From Saccoglossus kowalevskii (Eukaryota > Hemichordata > Enteropneusta > Harrimaniidae), in the NCBI RefSeq assembly GCF_000003605.2, contig NW_003133353.1, positions 161,681 to 184,956 of the forward strand: a stretch of DNA of 23,276 nt, written 5' to 3'. Each line of letters starts with the position of its first letter. Positions within the stretch are counted from its first letter, which is position 1. A model generated the notes under the pieces. That model ran no database searches. It saw only the letters and a list, made by a program, of their open reading frames with translations, and was not told the DNA's origin. Of the stretch, positions 1 to 12,100 are shown piece after piece. Made by a program: the position numbers and the translations under genes.

Positions 1-420
1 GTCTTACATAGCCAGGTATATATGAGTCTTACATAACCTGATATATATGGGTCTCACATAGCCTGGTATATATGGATCTTACATAGCCTGATATATATGG
101 GTCTCACATAGCCTGTTATATATGGATCTTACATAACCTGATATACGTGGATCTTACATAACCTGATATATATGGGTCTTACATAGCCAGGTATATATGG
201 GTCTTACATAACCTGGTATATATGGGTCTTACATAGCCTGATATATATGGGTCCCACATAGCCTGGTATATATGGGTCTTACATAACCTGATATATATGG
301 GTCTTACATAGCCTGATATATATGGGTCCCACATAGCCTGGTATATATGGGTCCCACATAGCCTGATATATATGGGTCTTAGATAGCCTGATATATACAT
401 GGGTCTTATAGTATATATCA
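1..420. repeat. 25-bp minisatellite, about 17 copies, runs off the window start
   Basis: The unit GTCTTACATAGCCTGATATA plus TATGG recurs every 25 bp from base 1. The last two copies (376 onward) are degenerate, one being 27 bp. Variation is mostly CTT/CTC/CCC and GG/GA changes. The repetitive open frame on the - strand is a by-product of the repeat. Confidence 0.97.
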
Positions 421-2210
421 TATTGACATTTTCCTAGCAGTTACTTTGCCGCAACACGTGTAGATCACTGATTTGTTGACATCTAAACATATATAGTATC
501 ACTAAACATGTGTCGCGGCGTATGACAGCATGTCAACAACTAGTAAATTCGAAAATGGTGTCGATTACAACTTCTCCATGGCAACAATTGCTGTATAACG
601 GTGTCATAAAAACAATCTTTAGGCCAATTTATTGCACCTATCTATAATAGTGTATAGTGATATCAATATGGACGTCCCATCAGCCATTTCCAGATAGCCA
701 CACTTTTCTGAAGAAAAACAGGCAAATGTTTCCCTTGACTAATTGACCGAGTGTTTCTGACAATGATACCTACTTTCGGTGTTTAAATTAGGAACGATCA
801 ATTGTACATATAAGTTGTCAAAAACATAGCATTTCTGAATACGATTGTTAGATCCATCGGGAGCCTATCTTATTTACTTATTGACTCTTACACAATCCCC
901 AGAGGGAAAGAAAATGGCTAATGGCCGTAGAAACCGTAGAAAAATTATGCCTCCAACCTCACTACAGCGTAAATAGTAAAAAGTAAGTAAGTAAAGTAAG
1001 TAAAGCCTTGTATTTCACCGATAATTGTTCAGCTACTCCGGGATATATTTACCTTGCGGGAACGTTGCAACGTTCTGTGTATATTAAATACACCATATTA
1101 AACATGGCAATGCGTTCTATATCTGGTGTAACGTTTGACCTAAATGTATTAATGTCTGGCGTAAAGCCAGTTCTTGTTTACTCCGTGTTATTGGCACTGG
1201 TTTGCCCACGAGATACTAAGTGTTGCATGCTCCAAGAGATGACGTAGCAGGTTATATTCAAACGAATTGTGTGGTGAGTTACCTATAGATCTCATAATAG
1301 TTATAATAATTGTCGGTAGTGAATCAACGTTATACTATTCAGTCAGTTACTGTTTTCATCTATCACACAGGCAGTTAACGGTTGGACTGTACTCATTACG
1401 CAAGTTATCTTCAGTCACTGTAATTGTGTTAAAAACACGGGGAAATTGCATGCAATTTCTTGATAGGAGACAAATAATTTTGCGATTTGGTTGAGGGGAT
1501 TCGGCATTGTAAAACTTAAGTGAAGGTGAAGTATCTTCGTAGATTTTGTTGCATCACGCGTTTTAGTTATTAGTTTATTTGTGGTCGGATGTGTCAGAAA
1601 ATACAGCATTACTTGGGAAGAGGGGGGTTATGTATGTATATCTATATCTACGTATACATTTCTGGCAGAGGTTAAAAGTTACAGCAATATTTCGCGTGCA
1701 GGGGAAACTTTGCCATAACATGGGAGGGGACTAGACTTTGGCAAACATATACATGGAGTTTGGCAAACAAAACGGGATGGGAGCTGAGAAATTTTCTATC
1801 CACACGGCAACTTTCCAACTTTTTAGACCTAGAACATTTGTTAAGGTTACCTCACTCATTGGGTACATTCGTTTCACCAATCGTACATGCAGTTGACGGT
1901 CGGACGAGATTCGCTCAACTCGCAATACAATTTGTATTATTTTTTTGTGAAGTTTATTATTTCAGGTCAAATCTAAGTTGATTTATTTTATAAATATGAT
2001 TTATTGTTTCATTGTCAGCAATTTTTACTTTGAGTTACAATAACATATTACTATTATTATATTTATTAATTTAACATAGTGCATTGCTCGAATACGTATA
2101 CGTATTGCTATTGTCTGATTGTGTGATTGTGCACCATTCCGTCGTAGTATAAGTGGCGTAGTACTAGAATGAATGGAATGCACTAAAATTAAAAGACACG
2201 AGAACTATGT
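421..2210. other. Intergenic stretch, no gene recognised
   Basis: Short open frames only, none with family resemblance or convincing splice sites. A small GTAA microsatellite lies at about 975-1003, and a perfect 16-bp palindrome AATACGTATACGTATT at 2091-2106. Confidence 0.6.
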
Positions 2211-2249
2211 CATATATAAAAAGTATAACTTCACGCCGCGGGTTGAGAT

Positions 2250-2531
2250 ATGTCACGACTCCGTGATGAGATAGAGAAATGGCTGGACGTATCGGGGAGT
2301 AGTCCGCTCCATGTCAAATGCCAAATACCACACAGGAAGAAGGAGGACACTTTATCACGTACGCTTACTGGCCGGAGTACGGACAGCGACAGAGAGTATA
2401 GCTGCTTTCATTGCAAAGTGGCGTTCATATTATTGACCCCGTTTAGTACGGACAGCGACAGGGCGGAAGTGTTGTTGTTTTCATTGCAGTGTTGCATTAC
2501 CGACCACACCCGTGTGTGTCGGCTTAGTTAA
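2250..2531 (+). other. Unassigned 93-codon open frame with internal duplication
   Basis: ATG at 2250 follows a TATA-like element (TATATAAA at 2213-2220) and opens 93 codons ending at 2531. I do not recognise the product. The DNA contains an imperfect direct duplication with a 69-bp offset, starting AGTACGGACAGCGACAG at 2376 and again at 2445. There is no clear initiator at the right distance and no signal or membrane segment. It is more likely repeat-derived or random than a gene. Confidence 0.15.
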
Positions 2532-4669
2532 AAGACAAATGTTTACACTCGCACGTGTAAGTACTCGGCATTCATGGTACGTGTCTTATTTGGGAGGGTT
2601 TAATAGAACTAGCAAAAGGTCATAAAGAACCAAAAAAATGAAAAGAGATTAATTAAAGTTATGGTATGAATCGTTAATACGTAATAGGCTCTGGAAATGA
2701 GCGCTAGGCGTCATTGCATGGAGGTGAGTCGCGTCCACCCTTGCACGTGGATAACAACATACTCAAATTTCCAGTCTCTTGGTGGGACACAGGGGCGCGT
2801 CATACAAAGACATTCCTGATAAAATAAAGTGCCGAAATTCTTCAAAGGTAGCGACGTTCTACGCCACCAAGGTGGTCAGTACTGAATTCTCCGCCCAAAA
2901 ATAGCAAGTCCGATTTGTCTTTATTTTTTCCAACTTGTCCTATTGGACATGCTCCCCAAAGAGCAATCCATCACTTGTGTTGGCGTGGATAGTTCGCCTA
3001 ACAATGTCATTGTTTGTAACACAAACCGACAGCGTGGCGACGTTCATTTAAATAGTTCTTTTTTTTGGTAACAACATGATCAGATTTCAAAATGTAATTG
3101 CTATGCTAAAATCATAGCAAAATGTGATTCTATTATCAAAAGATAGCATTTCTCGTGAGATTGCATTTGATTTTTAACATGAGTGCAATAACTATGAAGT
3201 GAAACATAGTATGAAGCGTAATTGATATACATATTTATTACCTATATTTCACAGCCGTCTTTTCTTCGAATGCTCATTTCAATTCAAAATATTTGTAATA
3301 AAAGTCCGGGTGAACGTCATATCAAAGGAACTTCACGCACTAAATGATGGGAACTATGTCAGCAGAAAAGGGTAATCATTTGAGGGTCATCTGTCTTTGT
3401 TGTTCACAGACAGGAATGTAAACTCTTTTATGTTTTGTGGGTGATATAAAGACTTTCATTTGGGACAAAATCAGAAAACCATCGGCTTCTAGTTCTGGTT
3501 CATATTGCTGAAAAGTGAAGAGATATTATTACTACAACACGTTTTTGGAGAAACGTTTTCTTTTACGTCTTACTAATAATTTGGTGAGTGTAGTGACTTT
3601 TTATAATATATAATTTGTCGTAGATGGAAACTTTAACAACATTTAGAACATTTGATATTCAATTGAGTCAGTTACTTCATAATGACACTATGTTTCAGAG
3701 AAAAAAATTATGATGACTTATTGATTATATTACAATGATGTAAATTATTCAATCAATTGATTAATTAATTAATTGGTTTGGGGTATTTATGTGTTATTTA
3801 GCTGATTATCCCTTCTATTCCATGTGTAGTAATCATTGTATATCGAAATGTAAAATAGTGAGTGCTAACTGAATGTACATTGTCAATTTTTACACTTCAT
3901 AATGTGCCCGGGATGGTGCGGACAGTGTCGTGATTCAAGTCCCAGCGTACGTACAGTTCTTACGCACGGTACAGTGAATGTAATAACGTATATACCGTCA
4001 GTCCCATGTCCCAGCGTATGCTGCGATCTAGGTCGCTACGACATGTGGCGATCCACATGACGAATGAATTGCGGGTTGGGTTGCACGCTTTGAAAGAATA
4101 AGTGTATATAATATTGTGATCAGACCCGCAATCATGATTCCATCAAATGACGTAGCACTTACAGCGTGGATAACGCTAACAATATGATTTACTGGAACGT
4201 TGAAACTGCCTTTTACAGCAAGCTGACGTTAACATTAAGTAGATTGAAAATGATGTCAAATACCGTATGGTATATTAGAAAACTTACTCATCAAGACGAC
4301 AGTTGTAGTTTATTCTCGCTTGGTCGTGTTGTACAAGTTGGTAGCCTGGTGTTCCGTCGTAACTTATTTATGATTGAGACTATGAATAGAAATAAATAAA
4401 CGCGTTTGCAATAAACATTACGAGTGTCAGTTGTCATTACAAAAATTCTTTCAGACTTCCATCGTCGTTTCAACTACACACCAAAACGTACGTGATGTAC
4501 ATACTAAACAGACAATGTGAAATACAGACTGTTATGAGTATATATTCAGCGGTAATCAAGTGTACCTGGTGTGACTATATTTTATCCCATTTTTCTTATG
4601 ATCTGCTATGTCCATAGACAAATTGCTCTATATAGAGCTAGAACTGCCCAGTAAGGCACTATGTCGATT
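2532..4669. other. Intergenic stretch, no gene recognised
   Basis: About 2.1 kb with no supportable gene. GATTCAAGTCC at about 3932-3942 resembles a polymerase III box B, within a locally GC-richer patch (3900-4080), but I find no matching box A. Open frames at 4166-4473 look random. Confidence 0.55.
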
Positions 4670-5190
4670 GTCACAACTCTGTCCTGACATTCTGTCCACA
4701 GTGGCGCTTGACAGTAGGTCGTCACAACTATGCACTGGCATTATGTTGTCACAACTATGTGCTGACATTATGCTGTCGCAACTATGTGCTGGCATTACGT
4801 TGTCACAACTATGTGCTGACATTATGCTGTCGCAACTATGTGCTCGCATTACGTTGTCACAACTATGTGCTGCCATTATCCTGTCACAGCTATGTGCTGG
4901 CATTACGTTGTCACAACTATGTGCTGGCATTACGTTGTCGCAACTATGTGCTGGCATTACGTTGTCACAACTATGTGCTGGCATTAGATCGTCACAACTA
5001 TGTACTGGCATTACGTTGTCACAACTATGTGCTGGCATTAGATCGTCACAACTATGTGCTGGCAGTACGTTGTCACAACTATGTGCTGCCATTATCCTGT
5101 CACAACTATGTGCTGACATTATGTTGTCACAACTATGTGCTACCATTATGTTGTCGCAACTATGTGCTGACATTACGTTATTACAACGGT
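4670..5190. repeat. 27-bp minisatellite, about 19 copies
   Basis: The unit TGTCACAACTATGTGCTGGC plus ATTACGT is 27 bp, nine codons, and contains no stop in two + frames and one - frame. This produces three long repetitive open frames over the same bases (nine-residue motifs such as SQLCAGITL on +). Several frames open at once is the signature of a stop-free repeat, not of a gene. The copies at the left edge are degenerate. It lies about 0.9 kb upstream of exon 1a. Confidence 0.97.
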
Positions 5191-6100
5191 AAGACTGATC
5201 AATGTGGATAGGCTTCAACACACTGAAGTGTGAGATGTGTCGTTTTATACTAAAGACGATAACTTTTTCCATGCTGGTTACTGAGTATAAAATAGAATAG
5301 TGATATTTACATTGTTGTTAAATTGTAGTGCAACCATAAGATAATACTGCTATTCGTATGGATACACTTACGACGCGTAAGAGTAATGAAGTAAGAAGAC
5401 GGTGTCACGGGTCACGGATCAGTAGACCATTTGTACTTTTCCACTCTCATGTAGGCGTTCATCGGTAGTTTAATTTATTGTCTTTGGCGTTGGTTACATA
5501 CACAAATAGATGACTGTGGCGTCGATTGTGACGCCAGATAGAAATGAAATGGCGCGACTATAATATCATCATGATGATGAAGTCACAGCGTTATATGTTG
5601 AGTTTTGGTTCTGTTCGTAAACATTTCGGTATTCAACGTTCCCAAATACTGGAATGGCATTACAACTGACTCGGTCATAGTATAATTTCCCCCACGTGAT
5701 CAGATACGAAGGTGACAGACATCGGTGGATACAGACAGCAGCCGTTCTTTGTATAGATGTACAAATTGATATAGCATAATCACGCTGTCAATACGTATAA
5801 TAATATCTATATGCACCTGATGTCTATCTATCACATGAATTCTTGTAATTCTGTAATATTAATCAATATGTAAAATTATGAATGAGTCAATGTGATTGGC
5901 TGAACCGGCATGATACGATGACAAGTTAACGGTGAAAATTCACACATCTAACATTCAACACAGTAAAAGCCATTCAGTAACTACTTGTAAGTCTGTCCAT
6001 ATTATATTAATGGTGCCAGTCAAGCAGATGTCTTTGTAATTATATTATTTTTTTCGTTGATTCTATTTGGCAGAGTCGACACAGTACACAAACTACTAAG
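5191..6100 (+). other. Upstream flank of exon 1a
   Basis: About 900 bp with no gene. Promoter elements for exon 1a should lie here or further upstream. I see a weak TATATTAT at 6041 and a pyrimidine-rich tract ending in CAG at 6073, but no strong TATA/initiator pair like those at 8588 and 12375. Confidence 0.4.
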
Positions 6101-6179
6101 ATGGGAGTTATGTCACATGTATATTGTTTCATATCAACGTTCATTGCTGTATTTATAGCTAATTCCACGTTAACACAAG
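6101..6179 (+). CDS. fst: Follistatin exon 1a: signal peptide
   Basis: The ATG has a strong start context (A at -3, G at +4) and opens 26 codons with a hydrophobic core (VYCFISTFIAVFIA) typical of an ER signal peptide. The exon ends CAA G followed by donor GTAGGT, so it is phase 1. Spliced to exon 2, the split codon becomes GCT and gives Thr-Gln-Ala-Gly-Val-Cys-Trp. This recreates the Gln-Ala-Gly that precedes Cys-Trp in vertebrate follistatin, with a good -3/-1 cleavage site (Thr, Ala). A pyrimidine-rich tract ending in CAG at 6073 could be an acceptor for an upstream non-coding exon. Alternatively, TATATTAT at 6041 could be a weak TATA box with transcription starting near 6072. One of two well-supported alternative first exons. 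Confidence 0.72.
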
Positions 6180-9100
6180 GTAGGTTGAAACCAAACGTTC
6201 ATCTCATCCATATTTTGTTAACACATTGGTATATTCATAAATTCTGGTGCTCCTGGTGTGCACAGTGTCAACAACATGATAATAATAACGTACATATTCA
6301 CGATTGTTCACTTCGCGTAACACCATAGGTTAATTAAGGTAAATAGTCCCGATTGTTCACTTCGCGTAATACCATAGGTTAATTAAGGTAAATAGTCCCG
6401 ATTGTTCACTTCGCGTAACACCATAGGTTAATTAAGGTAAATAGTCCCGATTGTTCACATAACGTATGACTATATGTTAATTAACACAAAGAGTCTCGAT
6501 TGTTCACTCGGTGTCACGGTATACACTAATTAGTCGACATCTGAACTAATGTAAATTTCAGCGATACTCTACCCTTGAGTAACTTTGTTTTTACTTGCCC
6601 GCCGTAAACACGTGATTTGCGTTTGCGCGAAGTTTACATTACACGGGCTAATGACAAAGGTGGGACAAAGCCTGAATTTAGTCTGGAATGGGCTCGGTGA
6701 CTTAGAGGTGTTAACAGAAATCAATTTTGCCGGTTATACAGCAGACGTATAGAATGACATACACTTTTACTATTCCATCATCGCTGCCCGTAATAATATT
6801 TGTATATGGAAATCCCGTCGGGTATTCTCTGACAGTCATAAAATAGATCTATCACCGAGTAACCGGGCCCCACAATCGTTTCGCGGTGTGTTCGAATTTC
6901 ATGTAAACAAACAGTTTAGCTTTACACACCCGGTGGCCGAGCGGAAGACGTGTCGTGGCGTGAAGCAAGTCGATTTGTTGTCATACGCGAGCGTCGAGTC
7001 GAGCCACGCACGCATAGCATGTTTCTTTTATTTAACATAGTATTTACCGCGCCATGTATTCGGTGTTATTTCCAATTTTACTCTTGGCGCAACAAAGCCA
7101 TTCTTTTTATCTTTATGAATATTTGATTTTAATGGCAGTCCAATCAAGCCACTCAAGCATAGTGCGCATCAACGTCATTTGAAAACTGTCCAACGTTGTT
7201 CAGTCGGCCAATAGAAACCTCTCGTTTCATTTTGTGAAACTGATAAATACATATCGCATTGAACCATACCGAACACGACACAGCGCGCGACGTCTGAATC
7301 TTTTTAAGCATGTTGAAGTATGTCCTCAGTCGACATTGTATCTATAAATTCATAGCTACAGTCCTGAACGCATGGACCTGGTTCCAACTCACCGGGGTTC
7401 CGAAAACAGGCGGCTATTGTTTGCTATATATCTGAATATATATAGTAGCGCCCTCATCGATGTTATTCATTTATAATAATTCAAGTTACGCATGCAGAAC
7501 TGTACATGAGTGAAATAGGGGGGGTGAGAATTGTCTTTCACTATTTTTTACTCTTTCGTATTTTTCAAACCATGAAATAACGAACCAAAATTACCATGTG
7601 CTATTAAATGAGTAAACATCATAATTAGTTGATCAAATAGCTAAACAGGTGAGCGATTTCAAGACCATACACCACATTGGTATCCGTTGTTTAGTACGCA
7701 TTAAATATCCGTTAAAATGAATGAAAATGGCACAATGCAGAACATCACAGTAAAACAACACTGAACACTATTATTATGTCGAAATAAATACAAAGCAGAA
7801 AGAAAAAAAAATCAAGACAATCGAACGTCATGAATATTCAGGAGGCGACGCTTTCTAAATTCCAAATAGACTTTGCGATATTAGCCCCGATATTGGTATG
7901 TCTTGCTGAATATAAGATCATGTCGCCACAAAGCTAAAATGATAAATCACGTGCACATAAAATATTATACATTTGGGAAAATGAACATACCCATGATCTG
8001 ACTGCATTCACTTGATTATCTAGTTCAATCGGTAGAAGTTCAGTGACCAAATAACAGAGCAATTACGTGTAGTTACGTTACTTCCTTCCAACTACCCTGA
8101 GACAATGATATTGTTTTGATACCATCTTTCTTGATCAATCGACTACGTTCTCATTTGCTCCGTCAAAATTGTTACTTTATTATTGATTTAATAATCAAAG
8201 AGTCATACCAAGTACATTGAACTAAAATACCCATATAAACAGTTCAACTGATTGACCTGGAAATGGAATAGTTGTGTTTATCAAAACTATTACTAGTAAT
8301 TTCCATTGCCAAAGGGGTGTTGACAAGTAGAGCATTATGGTCGTTGAACTAAAACTGACCGAACTACTTCAAAAAAATTGGCTCATATATGAACATAATT
8401 TGGAAATTTGCCAATTATTCCAGTCAAAACACATACAAGAAATTCTTAACCAAAACTCGTAGAGAAGTGTTCTCAAGAACAACATAACAGTGTGTAATTC
8501 TGGGAACGACCAATCTATCGAGCATGTGTCAGCTGGTCACACAGTGTGTCCGCGTCTCGTAACCTCAGTGTGTCGTATCGTGCGAACTATAAAGCGACAC
8601 GGTCGCTGCGCCCTGATCAGTGACATCCGAATGTATACAAATGCGCGTAATTATAAAATGACATGTAAACTTATACTAATATGTTCGTCCTTATTTCTGA
8701 GTGTGTATGGTCGTTATAGCTTTTGGCATGAGTCCAAGACGTGTGTACAGCTAGCACGGGTACTTTACTATTTCTACGTCTTGTGTTTCTTTATCGCACG
8801 TTCACAATTTAAATAAATATCACTCAGACATTATCAATATGAACTTGAACTACGCGTTAAACCAATATTATGTTACGTAACAACAATTAATTTAGGTTAA
8901 AATATGTTGATACATATGATATGACCGTATCCTATCGAACATGAATAGCAAATAATATTCAATTTTGCTCACATTGCCTCTTTACATGGTCAAAATGCTT
9001 TGTGAAAATTAAGAAAATTCCATCCCAACTACCCAGAATACCCTGCATCGAGTAAACTCCGTTCACTGCTAGTAGTTCTTTCCCTCCTTTTCTCGGAGTA

Positions 9101-12100
9101 CCCCCCCCCCCGCACACACATACACAGTTGTCCTTGTCGAGCCCACAATTTTCCTGGTGACGGGCGGACACATTTACCATTTTGCCACACAGCAGGCATT
9201 ATACAACCATAATAAATATAACGGGCATTATACAACCATAATAAATATAACGGGCATTATACAACCATAATAAATATAACGGGCATTATACAACCATAAT
9301 AAATATAACGGGCATTATACCAGAATAGATACAACGGGCATTATACAACCATAATAAATATAACGGACATTATACCAGAATAGATATAACGGGCATTATA
9401 CAACCATAATAAATATAACGGGCATTATACAACCATAATAAATATAACGGGCATTATACAACCATAATAGATATAACGGGCATTATACAATCAGAATAGA
9501 TATAAAGGGCATTATACAACCAGAATAGATATAATGGACATTATAAAACCAGAATAGATACAACGGGCATTATGCAATCAAAATAGATATAACGGGCATT
9601 ATACAACCATAATAAATATAACGGGCATTATACCAGAATAGATACAACGGGCATTATACAACCATAATAAATATAACGGGCATTATACCAGAATAGATAT
9701 AACGGGCAGTATACAACCATAATAAATATAACGGGCATTATACAACCATAATAAATATAACGGGCATTATACCAGAATAGATATAACGGGCATTATACAA
9801 CCATAATAAATATAACGGGCATTATACCAGAATAGATATAACGGGCAGTATACAACCATAATAAATATAATGGGCATTATACAACCATAATAAATATAAC
9901 GGACATTATACCAGAATAGATATAACGGGCAATATACAACCAGAATAGATATAACGGGCATTATACCAGAATAGATATAACGGGTATTATACCAGAATAG
10001 ATATAACGGACATTATACATCCAGAATAGGTATAACGGGTATTATACAACCAGAATAAATATAACGGGCATTATACCAGAAAAGATATAACGGGNNNNNN
10101 NNNNNNNNNNNNNNNNNNNNNNNNNNNNNNNNNNNNNNNNNNNNCAACCATAATAAATATAACGGGCATTATACCAGAATAGATATAACGGGCAGTATAC
10201 AACCATAATAAATATAATGGGCATTATACAACCATAATAAATATAACGGACATTATACCAGAATAGATATAACGGGCAATATACAACCAGAATAGATATA
10301 ACGGGCATTATACCAGAATAGATATAACGGGTATTATACCAGAATAGATATAACGGACATTATACATCCAGAATAGGTATAACGGGTATTATACAACCAG
10401 AATAAATATAACGGGCATTATACCAGAAAAGATATAACGGGCATTATACAACCAGAATAGATATAACGGGCATTATACCAGAATAGATATAACGGGTATT
10501 ATACAACCATAATAAATATAACGGGCATTATACCAGAATAGATATAATGGGCATTATACAACCAGAATAGATATAAAGACATTATACAACCAGAATAGAT
10601 ATATAAAGGGCATTATACAATCAGAATAGATATAAAGGGCATTATACAACCAGAATAGATGTAAAGGGCATTATACAATCAGAATAGGTATAAAGACATT
10701 ATACAACCAGAATAGATATAAAGGGCATTATACAATCAGAATAGATATAAAGGGCATTATACAACCAGAATAGATATAAAGACATTATACAACCAGAATA
10801 GATATAAAGGGCATTATACAATCAGAATAAATATAAAAGGCATTATACAACCAGAATAGATATAATGGGCATTATAAAACCAGAATAGATACAACGGGCA
10901 TTATACAATCAAAATAGATATAACGGGCATTATACAATCAGAATATATATAATGGGCATTATACAACCAGAATAGATATAAAGGGCATTATACAACCATA
11001 ATAGATATAACGGGCATTATACAATCAGAATAGATATAAAGGGCATTATACAACCAGAATAGATATAATGGACATTATAAAACCAGAATAGATACAACGG
11101 GCATCATACAATCAAAATAGGTATAACGGGCATTATACAATCAGAATAGATATAAAGGGCATTATACAACCAGAATAGATATAAATGGCATTATACAACC
11201 AGAATAGATCTAATGGGCACTATAAAACCAGAATAGATACAACGGGCATTATACAATCAAAATAGATATAACGGGCATTATACAATCAGAATAGATATAA
11301 TGGGCATTATACAACCAGAATAGATATAAAGGGCATTATACAACCATAATAGATATAATGGGCATTATAGAACCAGAATAGATACAACGGGCATTATACA
11401 ATCAAAATAGATATAACGGGCATTATACAATCAGAATAGATATAATGGGCATTATACAATCAGAATAGATATATAAGGCATTATACAACCAGAATAGATA
11501 TAATGGGCATTATAAAACCAGAATAGATACAACGGGCATTATACAATCAAAAAAGATATAACGGGCATTATACAATCAGAATAGATATAATGGGCATTAT
11601 ACAACCAGAATAGATATAAAGGGCATTATACAACCATAATAGATATAACGGGCATTATACAATCAGAATAGATATAAGGGGCATTATACAACCAGAATAG
11701 ATATAATGGACATTATAAAACCAGAATAGATACAACGGGCATTATGCAATCAAAATAGATATAACGGGCATTATACAATCAGAATAGATATAAAGGGCAT
11801 TATACAACCAGAATAGATATAAAGGGCATTATACAACCAGAATAGATCTAATGGGCACTATAAAACCAGAATAGATACAACGGGCATTATACAATCAAAA
11901 TAGATATAACGGGCATTATACAATCAGAATAGATATAACGGGAATTATACAACCGGAGTAGATATTGACCATTAAGATATTCTCATGTACGGTTTGTTGT
12001 CGTTGAATTTAAAACGTATTGAGTTCGTGCCAAGTGAAGGTCACATACGATTCAATTTGTGTTCACATCCGTTCCGTTATCGGGGAAATCCCTGGCGTGA

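Noticed and set aside
179-421. 80-codon tyrosine/isoleucine-rich frame on the - strand
   Set aside because: By-product of the 25-bp minisatellite.
1008-1247. 79-codon frame with a hydrophobic stretch near its end (VLVYSVLLALV)
   Set aside because: Looks faintly like a signal peptide, but there is no phase-1 donor after it, no promoter pair, and no similarity.
4608-5211. Repeat proteins in two + frames
   Set aside because: Simultaneous open frames arise from a 27-bp unit without stops; there is no independent coding evidence.
6927-7010. Intact tRNA-Leu/Ser gene
   Set aside because: Box A matches, but the acceptor and T arms do not pair; at most a SINE relic.
9767-10308. Frames on the - strand within the 26/29-bp array
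   Set aside because: Repeat-derived; one spans the N gap and the other duplicates it because the contig ends overlap.
9193-11966. CRISPR-like array (short repeats with spacers)
   Set aside because: Units are contiguous and degenerate with no unique spacers, and the context is an animal gene; it is a minisatellite.
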